64,000 bases of DNA from Cryptococcus deneoformans JEC21 (lineage: Eukaryota > Basidiomycota > Tremellomycetes > Tremellales > Cryptococcaceae). The stretch spans positions 895,001 through 959,000 of the forward strand of contig NC_006670.1 in the NCBI RefSeq assembly GCF_000091045.1, read 5' to 3'. The notes below the pieces were generated by a model. It had not been told where the DNA came from, searched no databases, and saw nothing but the letters and a program-made list of their open reading frames with translations. The position numbers were made by a program, and so were the translations under genes. Positions 1 to 11,526 of this stretch are shown here, in pieces; the first letter of the stretch is position 1, and every line of letters starts with the position of its first letter.

Positions 1-392
1 GAAGGTACAATGCAAATCATGGAAGTAAATTATCCCCCCGAGGAGTACATTGGGGTTTTCCGTAGTGCTGAATTGTCTATTCATGCATGTGCAGATGACA
101 TATGGTGGATGTGCAGTAGTACGATAACTTGGTACCCCAATATTACAGTCCGCGAGCAGAATGAGGGTCCCCGGGAAATGGATTGACGCTCGTCGGCAGC
201 CGCGGGCCACTCACTTATGGACTTGTTTCTGCATGTCTGTCTATTCTTCCATGGTCTATTTCTTCATAACGCACCAGGTCCATTCTCTGCCGTCACCCTC
301 CCTCAACCATCCTTCTAACCCTATCGCCTCAATACTCCTGCTTCACTGGCCTCTCCGAAATTGCCATAGCACCTATCGCGTCCTCCTCAACC
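1..392. other. Upstream region of SNF4
   Basis: No coding region is supported here. The stretch just before the SNF4 start codon is C/T-rich, as is common in 5' leaders of basidiomycete yeasts. A short open frame at 161-430 overlaps the SNF4 start in another frame and has no family resemblance. Confidence 0.4.
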
Positions 393-2010
393 ATGTCCTC
401 CACATCTCCTACAGCATCCTTCCGCCCTAATCAAAGGTCATCTCAGTCCTATCATCCCCAAATTTCGACTTCCACAGCGTCATCTACAGCTTCTCAAGCG
501 TTCTCCGACCGTGCTCCCGTTTCTATTGCCCGTCGCCCATCACGCGCGACACATCCGCCAATGGCTCCTCCAAGGCCGCTGACTCATGACGAAGCTCTCG
601 AAGCACTCCGAGCTTTTCTGAAAGAACGCTCTAGCTATGATGTCTTCCCAGTCAGCTTCAGGCTGATAGTTCTTGACACGCAACTAAAGGTGAAGAAGGC
701 ACTGGATGTGATGCTATTGTACGGTAAGTAATGTGCGTTTCCGCCCCAATTTGCGGGCGTAGTTGATGGGTTATTATAGGGGTAGTCTCTGCACCTTTAT
801 GGAACACATCGTCAGCTCAGTTTGCTGGTGAGTCTATGACGTATTGAAAAGTAAATATGCTGAATAGCCCACCAAAGGGATGTTTACGGTTCAAGATGTC
901 ATCCATCTGATCCAATATTATTACCATACTTCAAGTTGGGAAGGTGCCACAGCAGATGTAGAGCAGTTCAGATTGCAGAGTATCAGAGGTCCGTTTTCGT
1001 TTTCAATGACAGATGACTGTATTAATTCATCATAGACATTGAGAAGGTCCTTCACGTTCCGCCGCCACCACTCCTCTATGTACATCCTCTACGCCCATTA
1101 TATGACGCCTGTCGGTATCTTATTCGCACGCATGCTCGGCGTCTTCCGCTCATTGACAAGGATCCACAAACCAACGGGGAGGTTGTGATCAGTGTCTTAA
1201 CCCAGTACAGAGTACTGAAATTCATTGCCATGAATGTGAGAGACTTCCCACGATTTTTCCAGGGCGGGGCTAACTGAACCAGTGCCGAGATATTACACAA
1301 TACCTTACGGCTTCTGTCCAAGAACTCGGCATCGGAACTTATGTGTCGCCTAATCCTGATCCTTCAAACACCAATAAGTTTTGGCCGATAGCTGCGGCCA
1401 CAATGAAAACGACAGTGTTTGATGTGGTGCATATGTTCTCGGAGCAGGGAATCAGTGCTGTGCCAATTGTCGATGACCAGGGCAAAGTACTCAATCTGTA
1501 TGAAACTGTAGATGTGATTGTGAGTACGAGGTGCTCTTCGTGTATCATACTTGGGCTGACGCAAGGATCAGACGCTGGTGCGGAATGGCGCATATACTTC
1601 GCTTGATTTGACCATCGCACAAGCTCTGAAACAACGGGCTGTTGACTTTGCTGGTGTGGTCACTTGTTCGCCAAAAGATTCCCTTAGCGCGATATTTAGT
1701 TTGATCAAGATTAGGCGAGTGCATAGGTTGGTAGTCGTTGCAGGACAGGATGACGAACAACCAGGAAGGCTGGTGGGTGTGATCAGCTTGAGTGATATAA
1801 TGCGCGCATTAATCGTAAGTACCTCAATATTATCGACTTAAGATACGGGCTGAAAGATCTTTAGGGAAACGATATTCCTCTCGGAGGCGCTGGTGTGGGG
1901 GCCATGGGTGTGGATCGGGCGTTAAGAGAAGAAGGAGAAGAGGGCGTTTTTGCCAGGTCTGAAGGGAGCAAAAGTGCGGGCACGAGCACGGAGGGACAAA
2001 GTACAGAGTA
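393..2010 (+). CDS. SNF4: AMPK/SNF1 complex gamma subunit (CBS-domain protein)
   Basis: Regulatory, nucleotide-sensing gamma subunit of the SNF1/AMPK energy kinase. Seven exons of about 440 residues join in frame across six short introns (the first from 724 to 779, the last ending near 1863). After a low-complexity S/T/P-rich N-terminus, the first CBS unit reads VKKALDVMLLYG then GVVSAPLWNTSSAQFAG, the classic gamma signature. Further CBS units carry KFIAMN, GISAVPIVDDQGKVLNLYE and VHRLVVV...LVGVISLSDIMRALI, close to the SNF4 ending. A short acidic tail follows to the TAG at 2008-2010. The start ATG at 393 is the first one in frame with the CBS core. It would act with SNF1 and a beta subunit in glucose and stress signalling. 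The family call is strong; exact intron ends were read by eye. Confidence 0.93.
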
Positions 2011-2473
2011 GCAATCCAAATGACAATGTGGGGTTACTTGTAGCAGTGTGTAGTATATGATTTTATCATGTAAGAATGTAAAACTGTTTTCGGGTGTAAA
2101 AGTGCTTATCTTTATCTGCATGTTGCACAGACTCCAAGTTTCGCTTTTTGCTACCGAGATAAAGGTCGGTGCCGTATACTACATAGGCACTGGAACGCCT
2201 ACTCAACTGCGGCATACATAATGTGATGGCCAACTAATGTGGTAATGTGGGTAGGACGAAGTGATAAGAGCATTCTGCTCGTAGCTGGCTCATACATATG
2301 TCCATGGACACTCTCAACTGCATGACGCTTGTTGCCGGCTGGCTAGGCTCTACACAACAACTGGCCGACCGGCAAATGGGTGGGTCGGAGGCCGGTGTCG
2401 GCCGGGGGCTGGGGGGGGACCTAACCAATTATTGGTAAGGTAGGGCGGGGAACTTTAATTAGCTTAACTGTTA

Positions 2474-3258
2474 GGGGTAGACAAAATGCAGCTCATTTTT
2501 ATTTTTATTTCTGTTAGGGAAGCAAAGAGAGACCTGATTTCAGGGTGGGGACTCAGGGAATGACGACAGTGGGTCCAGAACAAGTCGGTGGGGGTCAGTG
2601 AATTTGTCGAGTGACCTTAATAGAGACGCGACTGATTTTGACAATGTAGCAATACTTTGACATGTGTTGCTTTTTGAATACCTAATCTTTTATAACATCC
2701 AGCATCCCAGCCAACGTCCGAGTCTCAAGAGCAAAATATTGAGTATGCTAAGACGGTCAGCAGAGTATAAACCACAGCATAGGCAGGAAAGCTCTATCAA
2801 ATGGTAGTGGCCCTCCTCGTTCATAAGCAGCTCCTCAAGGCTGGCATGTTCAGTTAGTATCATATGGTCTCAGAACACCTTCTTGTTAGTCAGTTGTGCC
2901 CAGAAGTATGGTCAGAATTTGAGGTAAGAATAGTGAGGGTTGATATGTGTAATTAAGAGCACATTAAAAAAAGACGCACTGAAACGCTTTGAAATCATGC
3001 ATTCTGAAGCACGAAGAGCGAGTTTGAATTGTCAAATGAATTAAACAACCTCTGGAGGTCGTTTAATTCGAACGGCTTTTTTCAAGTTATTTCAAGAGGA
3101 ATTTCCTTTCATGGTAAATCCGACTCGGACTTCTGCCAATTCAATTCCAGGGTTTTTACGCCACAAAGGGTTCAGGAATGTCATTTTCCCTGAGGGAATT
3201 GGCAGCTCGTTCATCAATTCAGAATTATCATCGAAATAGCATGCATTTTGTCTACCCC
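2474..3258. mobile_element. Non-autonomous inverted-repeat element (MITE-like), 785 bp
   Basis: The 17-bp sequence GGGGTAGACAAAATGCA at 2474-2490 is repeated in exact inverted form at 3242-3258. The element is flanked on both sides by TGTTA (2469-2473 and 3259-3263), a perfect 5-bp target duplication. No transposase-like reading frame lies inside, so it would need a helper. I cannot assign it to a DNA transposon superfamily: PIF/Harbinger usually duplicates 3 bp and hAT 8 bp. It lies in the otherwise gene-free 2 kb between SNF4 and the next gene. Confidence 0.72.
3038..3069. repeat. 32-bp near-perfect palindrome
   Basis: The two 16-nt halves GAATTAAACAACCTCT and GGAGGTCGTTTAATTC pair at 14 of 16 positions with almost no loop. 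One of the two mismatches would be a G-U pair if transcribed. It lies inside the MITE-like element near its right end. Confidence 0.6.
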
Positions 3259-3263
3259 TGTTA

Positions 3264-4032
3264 TTTATTAATTCAAATCCAGAATCCAGATTCGCTATAT
3301 GGACCCTGAAAATATACGCCGATCGCAGTTCGGTAGCCGCTGTTGTTTGGTTCATTTTGCAGCACGCACTTGGATTGAAACCAGTTAGCTAGCTCTTTAT
3401 GGATAGGTGACTATAGATTCTCCCCTTCGGACATCGTGTATCCATTGTCCTACTATGCCACTGAGAGCGAGACATTGTTATTGACTGATGATTCAATAAA
3501 GCGATGTGACGCCTCGAGAAGCGGGCCACCATCTGATCAAATGAAGGCCTGACTGTGCGTTATGACTCCGCGTGGCGAGTGGCGCTTTGTTGCGAACAAT
3601 TGTTGGAATGTATATAACGATCGTCGATGTGATCTCTGGGTGGTGATGTATGCCCCTCGAATGAGCGGGTCAGAAAAAATACGCATTCGACGGAATGACA
3701 GAGACAGGAAGAACGACAAGATCTGCCAAAAATCCAGGCCGACCGGTGATTTTCTGTTGATTGTATGTTTTTGCATTTGCGTTTGCACCATCGCTTTTCT
3801 TTTCTTTACCTATACGCTCCTCCTGCAGTTCTATAATATAAGAGCCACTCGGCTGCTCTCTTGCGCCTTACACTCCTTTACAAAAACAGCAGCGGGCGAC
3901 GCCTTCTTGAAAACGAAACGTCTCGAGCAAGACAAGTCGCACTAGTTAGGTCAGGGGTCGATCATCCCAGCGCGCATCAGCAGTATAGGATCGACGCGTC
4001 GCGCTAGGGGAGACGGCACTGCGCTAGGTGCG
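3264..4032. other. Gene-free upstream region of the secreted protein gene
   Basis: No gene is supported. An open frame at 3562-3945 has no recognisable family and no intron-linked continuation. It probably reflects promoter and leader DNA of the gene that starts at 4033. A TATA-like ATAATATAAG lies near 3833. Confidence 0.35.
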
Positions 4033-5135
4033 ATGAGATTTACTTGGCTTCTCGTGGTGGCAGTGGGCATTGTTCTATCCCTTGCAGACTCAGCCTACTG
4101 TCACGCACATGGATCCGGACACTTCCCCAAGGCCAGCAGGCAGAGACATCACCTCCAGCCACGTCCCCTGCTATCTCCAGAGCAGAGGCACGACCATGCC
4201 ACCCTCCTGCTGCCCAGGTCCAACTCCACAGCTATCTCCAGTAATGCCACAAACGCTGTAGAGGCATCCGCCGAGCCCTCTCTACCTACACGCCCATCTA
4301 CAGTCCTCACCGCCCCTCCTTCTCCCGTGCCTACCCCGCTGGATCTCTCAATATCCACCTCCCTCTCTTCCTCCTGTATGCTATATCTCGCATCTCTTGT
4401 TTCTTCGGAAACGTTCCTGTACTGTCTTCCATTTTCCTTGCTTCTTACCACCTCAACCGCTTATTCCTCCATTGTGGCCAAAGCTTTGGCCTCTGGCAAC
4501 TACACAACACTCAATGACCTCGTCGCCTATACGTCTTCCCCACAGCCCAGCATTGATCAATGTGTGACCTTCATGTCTGGCGTCATGACGGCTCTCACAA
4601 GCAAATCTAATTGTGCAAGCGACATATCGAAAAATGTTCCTGTTGCCATCAAAACAAAATGGGGTGTAGGGAACTATCAAGTGATGAGAGAAGCCGAAAG
4701 TTTGGTCAACGAAGATACTGGAGTTTTTTGTTACATTGAGGCAGTAGCGAGTGAAAGGCCAGATGATCTGTATCTTTGGGGATTGCCAGGCGGTATATCG
4801 TAGGTACTTCTCTTCCTGATGCTAGGACAAACTGACACTAGGGCAGTCTTCCGTCGTCTTCAAGGCCTAGTTGCACGGATTGTTCTGCTTCTTTGCTCAA
4901 TACCTATGAGTCATACCTTTCTAACACAACAACGCTCAATTCGACGGTTATCAATGCTGCTGTGAAAAGAATCAATGAGGCGTGTGGATCGAGTTTTGTG
5001 AATTTTGGGAAAGATACACAAGCAAGCGGCGATTCAAGTTGCGTTGCTGTCAAGTTTATTGCTGGTTTGAAAGGGGCTGTCGCATTTGCAAGCATCGTGG
5101 CGTGGATGTTGATTGTATATATTGATTTGAATTAG
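4033..5135 (+). CDS. Secreted, probably GPI-anchored cell-surface protein (DUF7729-like)
   Basis: Begins with a clear signal peptide (MRFTWLLVVAVGIVLSLADSA), followed by an S/T/P-rich region of about 80 residues. A cysteine-containing core then starts near SSSCMLYLASLVSSETFLYC and contains IDQCVTFMSGVMTAL and, after the intron, CTDCSASLLNTYESYL. The C-terminus is hydrophobic (AVAFASIVAWMLIVYI), as expected for GPI attachment. One intron, about 4799-4846 (GTAGGT...GGGCAG), joins the halves in frame; without it the frame stops at 4801. The pattern resembles a family common in basidiomycetes that I recall as DUF7729, of unknown function. N-glycosylation sequons (NYT, NTT, NST) are frequent. Function is not known; a wall or surface role is inferred from the signals alone. 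Confidence 0.8.
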
Positions 5136-5481
5136 GAAGGGGTGAGCGACACTTTTGGGACTTTTGGACAATTCTGTTACTGTGTTGGAATACCTTGCAT
5201 ATATTTATACATCAAATACATGGAGTTGAGTTTATGAACAGAAGGACATGATGCACTGTGGCGTAACGGTCGTGTACTGCCTAAATGATGCTTGACCTTA
5301 TATTTTTCTGTCCAAGATTGACCATGTTATTTAGATTAAGCTAAATGATGATGATGGGATAAGAGCGGCGGACTTTTTTTGTTGACACAAAAAGCTTCCG
5401 ACAAAAAAGGAAAAGTATCGACGAGGAGTGCTGGCTGTTTCAGTCACAATGTATTTCAACATGTAAGCAGCAAAGGAGCGG
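5136..5481. other. Intergenic region before MOD5
   Basis: No gene is seen. It holds the 3' flank of the secreted-protein gene and the promoter of the isopentenyltransferase gene. Confidence 0.4.
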
Positions 5482-7382
5482 ATGCTCAACTTCATACGGA
5501 GTCTACAGCTATTCATCAGGTCGCAAATGACATCTCAGAGACCCATCGTAGCCGTTATAGGCACTACTGGCGTCGGTAAATCTCAATTGGCCGTGTCCCT
5601 CGCCCAATCTTTCAGCCTTTCTCGAGCACCACGGTTGGGCATGAACAACAATGAAAACAAAACACACCCCGCAGTTGTGCTTTCTGCCGACTCTATGCAG
5701 CTTTACACTGGTCTAGATGTGATCACCAACAAGGTGACAGTTGAGGAAATGGGTGGGATTGAACATTGGGGACTGAATATGGTTACGCCAGGTGAGGATA
5801 CGAGCTGGGAAGTAGGGAAGTGGTGTAACGAAGCAAATGCAAAGGTGAGTCATCGCCTTCTAACCTACGGAAGGCTTATGCTTTCAAGTAGATTACAACA
5901 CTGCCAGTTGATGTCTTGCCAATAATTTGTGGCGGGACGCATTATTTCATCCAGCACTTCCTTTTTCCCCCACCCGAGTTATCTTTTGTTCGCGATGGCG
6001 AGATCAAAAGCCAAGCAAAAGATCCTATGTCTGTCAGATGGACACCTCCAGGGCCTAGACCGCCCATTCCAGAAAACCTGTCACCAGAGCTGTTAGCTCT
6101 CTTGGATACCTTTTGGCTTACAGAGCCTACATGGCCTAGTACTTCCGGATCTTCAGTAACGGAAAGAAATCCCGGACCATCAAAGTCCAGTAGACCTACA
6201 ACAAGAGAGGATGAACATCTTCTTGCGTTGCATCGTCTATTGGAAACTATCGATCCAAAGGAATCTCAAAGATGGCATTGGCGAGATGGGAGGAAGGTCA
6301 GAAGGAGCTTGGAAAGATGGTGGGAAAGGGGAGGCACCGTGGATAGCGTCCCTTCATCGAATGGCCTAGAGGAGCCGAAGGGAAGGGAGGCGAGGTTTAG
6401 GACACTGATTTTCTGGGTGTACGAGCCCATGGAGACTTTGAGACCGAGGTTAGATAGAAGAGTGGACAAAATGCTCGAAGTATGTTTTGTTTCATCCGCT
6501 CATCGTAAATGCGGTGCTGATTATGTGACAGAATGGGTTGCTCGATGAGATATCGGAACTAAGAGAAATAGCCCAGAGAATATATGGAAGCACAGATGCC
6601 ACAGACCATACCGAGGGCATATTCCAAGCGATAGGTGAGGGCCAGTTACTTTTTTGCTCTATGGCAGCTGATTCAGGTCCTCTCTTTAGGCTACAAAGAA
6701 TTTGCATCTCTCCCTTTGCCCTCTCCCAATCCTCAATCTCATCCGCTCTTCCCCACCATGGTTGATCGAACTAAGGTTTCCACCCAACAATATGCCAAAT
6801 CTCAACTTAAGTGGATAAAGAAGCAGTTCTTGCCAGCGGTGCGGGAAGCCCGCTCATTGGGGGGCGAAGTTGAAGTATATGTTGTTCCTGGGGGGGAAAC
6901 AGGAGTCCCACTGGCAACCGAAATCTTGCATAAATTCTTGAAACGAGAGAAAGTACCGTCAAATTTGGAGGTGGGCCATGTGAACGCAAAAGAGCTGTTG
7001 CATTCTTTGGAGGAAAATGGCATTGTACCGAATACTGCAGAGTGAGTCGCTCACCGATCATGGTCTTCTCGTGCTTACGTTGGGTTAGTCGGCAAAGTAT
7101 AAACGCTCGTAAAATATGCGAAGTATGTTCAACTCCCAATAATCCATGTTCAGTACTTTTGAGAGAATGGGACCAGCATACTAAGACAAGAGCGCACAAG
7201 CAGTAGGTTTTATGCCCCCTTCTGATACCTTCTAACATCTCTCTAGTAACGCCAACCCTATCAAAATGGATAAAGCCGAATGGATAGCCAGGCAAAAAGC
7301 TATGGGGGAAGAGAGGAAGACCGAAAGGCAAAGGCTAAAGCAAGAATCGATGGCAGTAGGACTAGACCAAAAAGCAGATTGA
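5482..7382 (+). CDS. MOD5: tRNA dimethylallyltransferase (isopentenyltransferase)
   Basis: Transfers a dimethylallyl group to A37 of tRNAs that read U-starting codons. Family motifs are in order: the P-loop GTTGVGKS, ADSMQLYTGLDVITNKVT with the catalytic Asp, the GGTHYFIQ motif, a long linker, and a C-terminal zinc finger with CEVC, then H and H in DQHTKTRAHKH. Six exons joined by five introns give about 550 residues. The last intron removes an apparent stop at 7204-7206, and the frame runs on through a basic tail to TGA at 7380-7382. Two in-frame ATGs open the protein: 5482 gives a basic, hydrophobic leader (MLNFIRSLQLFIRSQ), and 5527 starts directly before the P-loop domain. This resembles yeast MOD5, where two starts serve mitochondria and cytosol/nucleus. 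Confidence 0.93.
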
Positions 7383-7528
7383 TTTCCGATTACGTGGTGG
7401 ATATGAATGCTGGTCGAATATCGGGTTATCAACTGCAACAAGGCAAAAAACGCCTGAGACGAACTCCATCCTTTCATGGCAGCTGATCCATGAGACAAGA
7501 ACTACTACTTGTCCCATTACAAAGCGTA

Positions 7529-9074
7529 CTAAACAAGCTGTTGTTCGAGTGCGGCTAACTCTTCCGCGGTCATCAGCCAATCTTCATCAATCTGAGATGG
7601 GTCTACCATTAGCCGTAATACCATGCTAGATAGGGCGATCAATCCTTCTGCTCACCTCCAATTCAACCTCTGTTGGGTTAGTTTCTGAGTCGCAAGGAAC
7701 GACCTCATCCTCTGGATCAAGCCAGTTACTTTCATCTGAAACGAAAGGCAATGCACCGCCTGTGCGCGCTAGCCTCTGGCAAGAATAACATAAAGATTGG
7801 CCATTGCTCCGCCAAACGAGACAATTAAACTTACGTCGGCCGCCTCATTCCCTTCTACTCCGCTGTGCGCAGGCACGTACTTGAATTTGACTCTCCCGGC
7901 TGCTCCTCTTCGCCTGAGAAGAACTAGGAGATGTTTGATCAAATCTGTATTGATGACTTCTTGTTTATAACTGTTCCTAAAGTTGTTATTCATCCATTTT
8001 GGAAGCCAAATGGTCATACCTGAATGTGTGAACGCGTAAGGGCATGAGCTATAGCAATGGTTGAATGGAATAAACCAACAGGAGATGGTGTATTGGGAAT
8101 CACATCGTATTTCAAGTGGGATATCGGGAAAAGGGCATCTTTCAATGGCTCGTATCACAGCCTACCAACGAGAGAGATCTCTGGTTAGCAAAGGGCGCGG
8201 AGCAAGCAAGGATAGGCTCACGAGCAATTCTCCTCGGTTGTTAGTTTGTGGCTCTCCTGGGACTCTCTCCGCCCAGTTTCTACCGAAATCAGAATTGTCG
8301 TTTCGGAGCTTGCAGTACACCTACTGTTTAGACGCTTCTCCTCGACTGCCCCACCAAACCCCAGCTCCTGCTCTTGAGCCTACTTGTCCATTTCCTTTGG
8401 CGGAGCCATCTGTATAGACAACAAGATAATGTGGAACAGACTTAGTAAAACTAAAACCCTGTTGAGCTATCTTTTGTAATTTCGGTGGTAAAGATGCAGG
8501 TGAGGCCACTGTTGCCGGGGAAGTGGCTTGAAAATGGGTATCAACGGGTGGCGCTTTGCTGTCTTCCATTTCAGCTCGTTTCCTTTTACCAATTGGAGGC
8601 GGTTGGGAAGGAAGAGCATCTCCGGCAGCAGTGACAAAATCTTTTGCTTCTTGCTCAGTGGCAAACTTTTTGTATTTGGCACTATAAAGGCTTAGCGAAC
8701 AATCTATATCTGCAAAACACACGAGAAGTTAAAGTCTCACCTCGGAAACCCCTTGACTTGCTCCTCCGCCGCAGGCCATGTCTTGTAGACCCCCGGATGT
8801 CTGCCTGTCGCAACGGCATAGAATCCTGGCTTAGGAGCCCTGTGACTCTCTCAGAGTCTGCAACATTTGAAGCCAATAAGACTTACATATCTGCGACGAT
8901 TTTAGGGCGTGGCTGCTGGGGAGTTACGATTGTCGGTCTCCCAGAAACAGTGATACGAAGCGCTGAAAGTGTGCTCCAAATGCCTGGAGAGAGACGGGGA
9001 GGCCGTCTTGCAGGCAGCACTAGGCGTGAGAATCGAGGAGACACTTTGAGTGGAGGTAGAGTCAGGGAAAGCAC
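7529..9074 (-). CDS. RNH1: Ribonuclease H1 with hybrid-binding domain
   Basis: Degrades RNA in RNA-DNA hybrids. From the start at 9074 a basic, arginine-rich leader of about 62 residues looks like a mitochondrial presequence. The N-terminal hybrid-binding domain follows (GFYAVATGRHPGVYKTW ... AKYKKFATEQEAKDFV), then a linker and the RNase H fold. All catalytic residues are visible: Asp in VVYTDGSAKGNG, Glu in NNRGELLAVIRAIE, Asp in IRCDSQYTI, and His and Asp in PAHSGVEGNEAAD. Eight exons are needed and the total is about 380 residues. A second Met codon is made by the first splice (exon ends at 8887, next begins at 8839) and lies exactly before APKPGFY. The convergent neighbour MOD5 ends 147 bp away. 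Confidence 0.93.
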
Positions 9075-9647
9075 TGGATGATCTGTGAGTGTGAGACGGG
9101 TTTCCTGACAGGGGTAAGATGTAGATGATTCATGATAGTTTGTGGGTAACGGCTTGACTGGAAACTTGCGGCGAATTGTCGCTTCGTTCGTCGTTGCAGT
9201 GCAAAAACAATAATTGATATTTAACAGTCAGTGGGTGTTAATTTTTGGATGGGGCACTTCTCCGTTCTCCAAATTGGCAAACGAACGAGCAGTACGAGAT
9301 GTAGAGCTGAGTAACCAATAACGCCCCCAAGCCCCAACACCACGGCCTTAACATGTCTCGTTACATTGGATCAATCGACTCCAGCACGACGTCCTTCTAA
9401 TCTGTATTCTGTATTATCATCCAATGTACATTTCATCTGCGCTGGTTGCAAGCAGTACAGTGCTAACTTAAATAAACAGGTGTATTCTGATCTCAAGCTT
9501 CAGACATAAAGGATTAAGCCGCCTATGACCCTATTACTTCAGATTATTTGTATCGACATAAAGAAACAAGATTTGTATGATTAGGAATGACACGTCAAGA
9601 TCCTTTGATGGTTGCAGAGAAAAAAGAGGAAATAATGTTAAGGGTTT
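9075..9647. other. Intergenic region between RNH1 and SVF1
   Basis: No coding signal. It holds the promoter side of RNH1 and the 3' flank of SVF1. Confidence 0.4.
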
Positions 9648-11280
9648 CTATGGGGAAATGAAAGTCGCTTCGTTGAAGACAAACCCCTTGACGGGGATGA
9701 CTTCTTCATCAAGGTTGACTTCAAGTGTAGCGGGGTTGTGGTACTGAAAAAAAAATCAGCCGGCGTTTCATGAGCATATGGGCGGTATCTACCTGATAGA
9801 TGTAGGCGTTTGTCCCAGTCACAGCCGTTAAGCCCTTCTTAATGACGTATGGAATCTCGGCCAAAACGTCGACCTTTTCAATCAGACCCCCTTCGCCGGG
9901 TACTTTGCCCGCTTTCTCAATGACGAGGGTGGCACCAGCTTTCCCTTGGCCGTCCCTTCGGTCGCCCTGCCATTTGAACTCAAGGCCGCTAGGTACGGAG
10001 TAGCCAGTTTCAGAGTCGTGGACTGGGTTCAAGTGAGTGGCGGAAGAGATATCCTGAGAAGGAGCAGGATAGGTAGAGTCAGACGGAGGGGCATGAGTCT
10101 GGCCGGTGATAAGGAACGGGACGGGAGCAGTCTTGCTGCAGTAGATGGCACCGATATTGACCTTGGTTCGACCAGACTTTGCGCCTTTGGGTCCGAAGTC
10201 ATCCTTGAACCCACGTCAGCATTTTTCCACATGGTCACACGATAGACAGAGACGGCAGCTACATACAGTGGTCTCGAACTCCATTTGGAAGGCCCTCACA
10301 CTCCCGAGTTTCTCCTCATCTTGCCCAGGAGCAGTGGAGAAAAAGCAAAAGTTCCATCGAGAGGCAACCAGGTTTGGCCTCATACCTTGAATGGCATGTA
10401 TAAATATACCCTCACCCTTGGCGTCAACAGCTTGTCCGTTGATGACGAGGGTACCAGAGCTATGAATGAAGGGATGGAATCGGTGAACAACATAACCTTC
10501 CCTCTTAGCTCTGTCCTTGCCGAACGCAGAGATACCGCCATCAGGACCAGATCCAAGCTTGAACCCAGGAGTATCAGCAGGCCTGGTATACTCGACAGTG
10601 ATCTGAACGTCCTTCTCAAGGGAAGCAGTAATGTTGTACGTCTCTCCCTCGGTGGGTGATCCAGAGTGTCTGATTTCCTACGTAGTCAAAGATCCTATTG
10701 TCAGTGGGAGCTGGTGCTGAGTGAAAGAGAAGACCAGCTCACGAAAAGATCAGACTTGCAGCTCTGCTTGTCGAACTTGGCGTTTGAGGCATGGACAGAT
10801 TTCCAAACCGCCTTTTTAGTAGTAGGATTGTAATGCTTGAAGGTCATTTGGGTGGTCGCCGGGATGAGGAAAATGCTGAAGAACCCCCCACAAACAAGTA
10901 AGCACATCGGTATAAGTTCAAGAGATGCTTAGTAGATATGCAGGAGTTACGAACCCGAGGTAAGACCAGATGACTTGCACCATCAAAAGACTGCCATCTT
11001 CAAGGACACTGTACCAGACATTGGTTTCGGTCTGGAAACCCTGATTGCTAGCGTTCAACCACTATATACTCCAAAGTCAGTGGCCTTGCTATAAACGGAT
11101 GGACAGAGAAACCTACCGCAGTGTCAGACTCGGTTAGCTCACCGAAGCCAGAGTTGTAGGAGGTAGCGGGCCAAAAGTTGGTAACGCCGGCGGGCGAGTT
11201 TGAGCTAGACTTGTTTGATCTGACGGCAAGTTAATGTTGAGTTGGAGAGGATGAAAGAGTTCTTACCCGAACCAGGACAT
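9648..11280 (-). CDS. SVF1: Survival factor 1 family protein
   Basis: SVF1 proteins support survival under oxidative and cold stress and have been linked to ceramide transport in yeast. The translated exons follow the family through its length: TETNVWYSVLEDGSLLMVQVIWS, MTFKHYN, WKSVHASN, ITVEYTRPADTPGFKLGSDG (family: ..RPA.IPGFK.G), GYVVHRFHPF, FIHAIQGMRPNLVASRWNF, VNIGAIY, VEKVDVLAEIPYVIKKGL-type text (here IEKVDVLAEIPYVIKKGL), and the ending VFNEATFISP. The start MSWFG at 11280 is a tiny first exon, which suits the short membrane-binding N-terminal helix known for this family. About seven exons. No break or missing block was seen. Confidence 0.93.
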
Positions 11281-11526
11281 GATTGTGGAAATATGGGGAA
11301 ATAGATGTAAAAGATGAAGAACGAGAGAAGATGAATAATTAAGAAAGATCAAGGAATCATCCGCGACAACAATCTGCTCATCGGAAAGCTCCACGCGGCT
11401 TGCTCGCACTCGCAATAATCATTCCGCCTTCTCCCGCGTCCTAGTTCCGAGAATGGCGTAGCGTCCTGTAAACTTATCCAGACAACCATATACATACAGT
11501 CAGACAGCTACATTTACTACATGCAA

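Noticed and set aside
3562..3945. Open frame of 127 codons upstream of the secreted-protein gene
   Set aside because: No family resemblance, no splice link, and odd composition; more likely promoter and leader.
7204..7206. TAG as the MOD5 stop codon
   Set aside because: It overlaps a GTAGGT donor, and splicing it out continues a basic tail after the zinc finger that fits the family.
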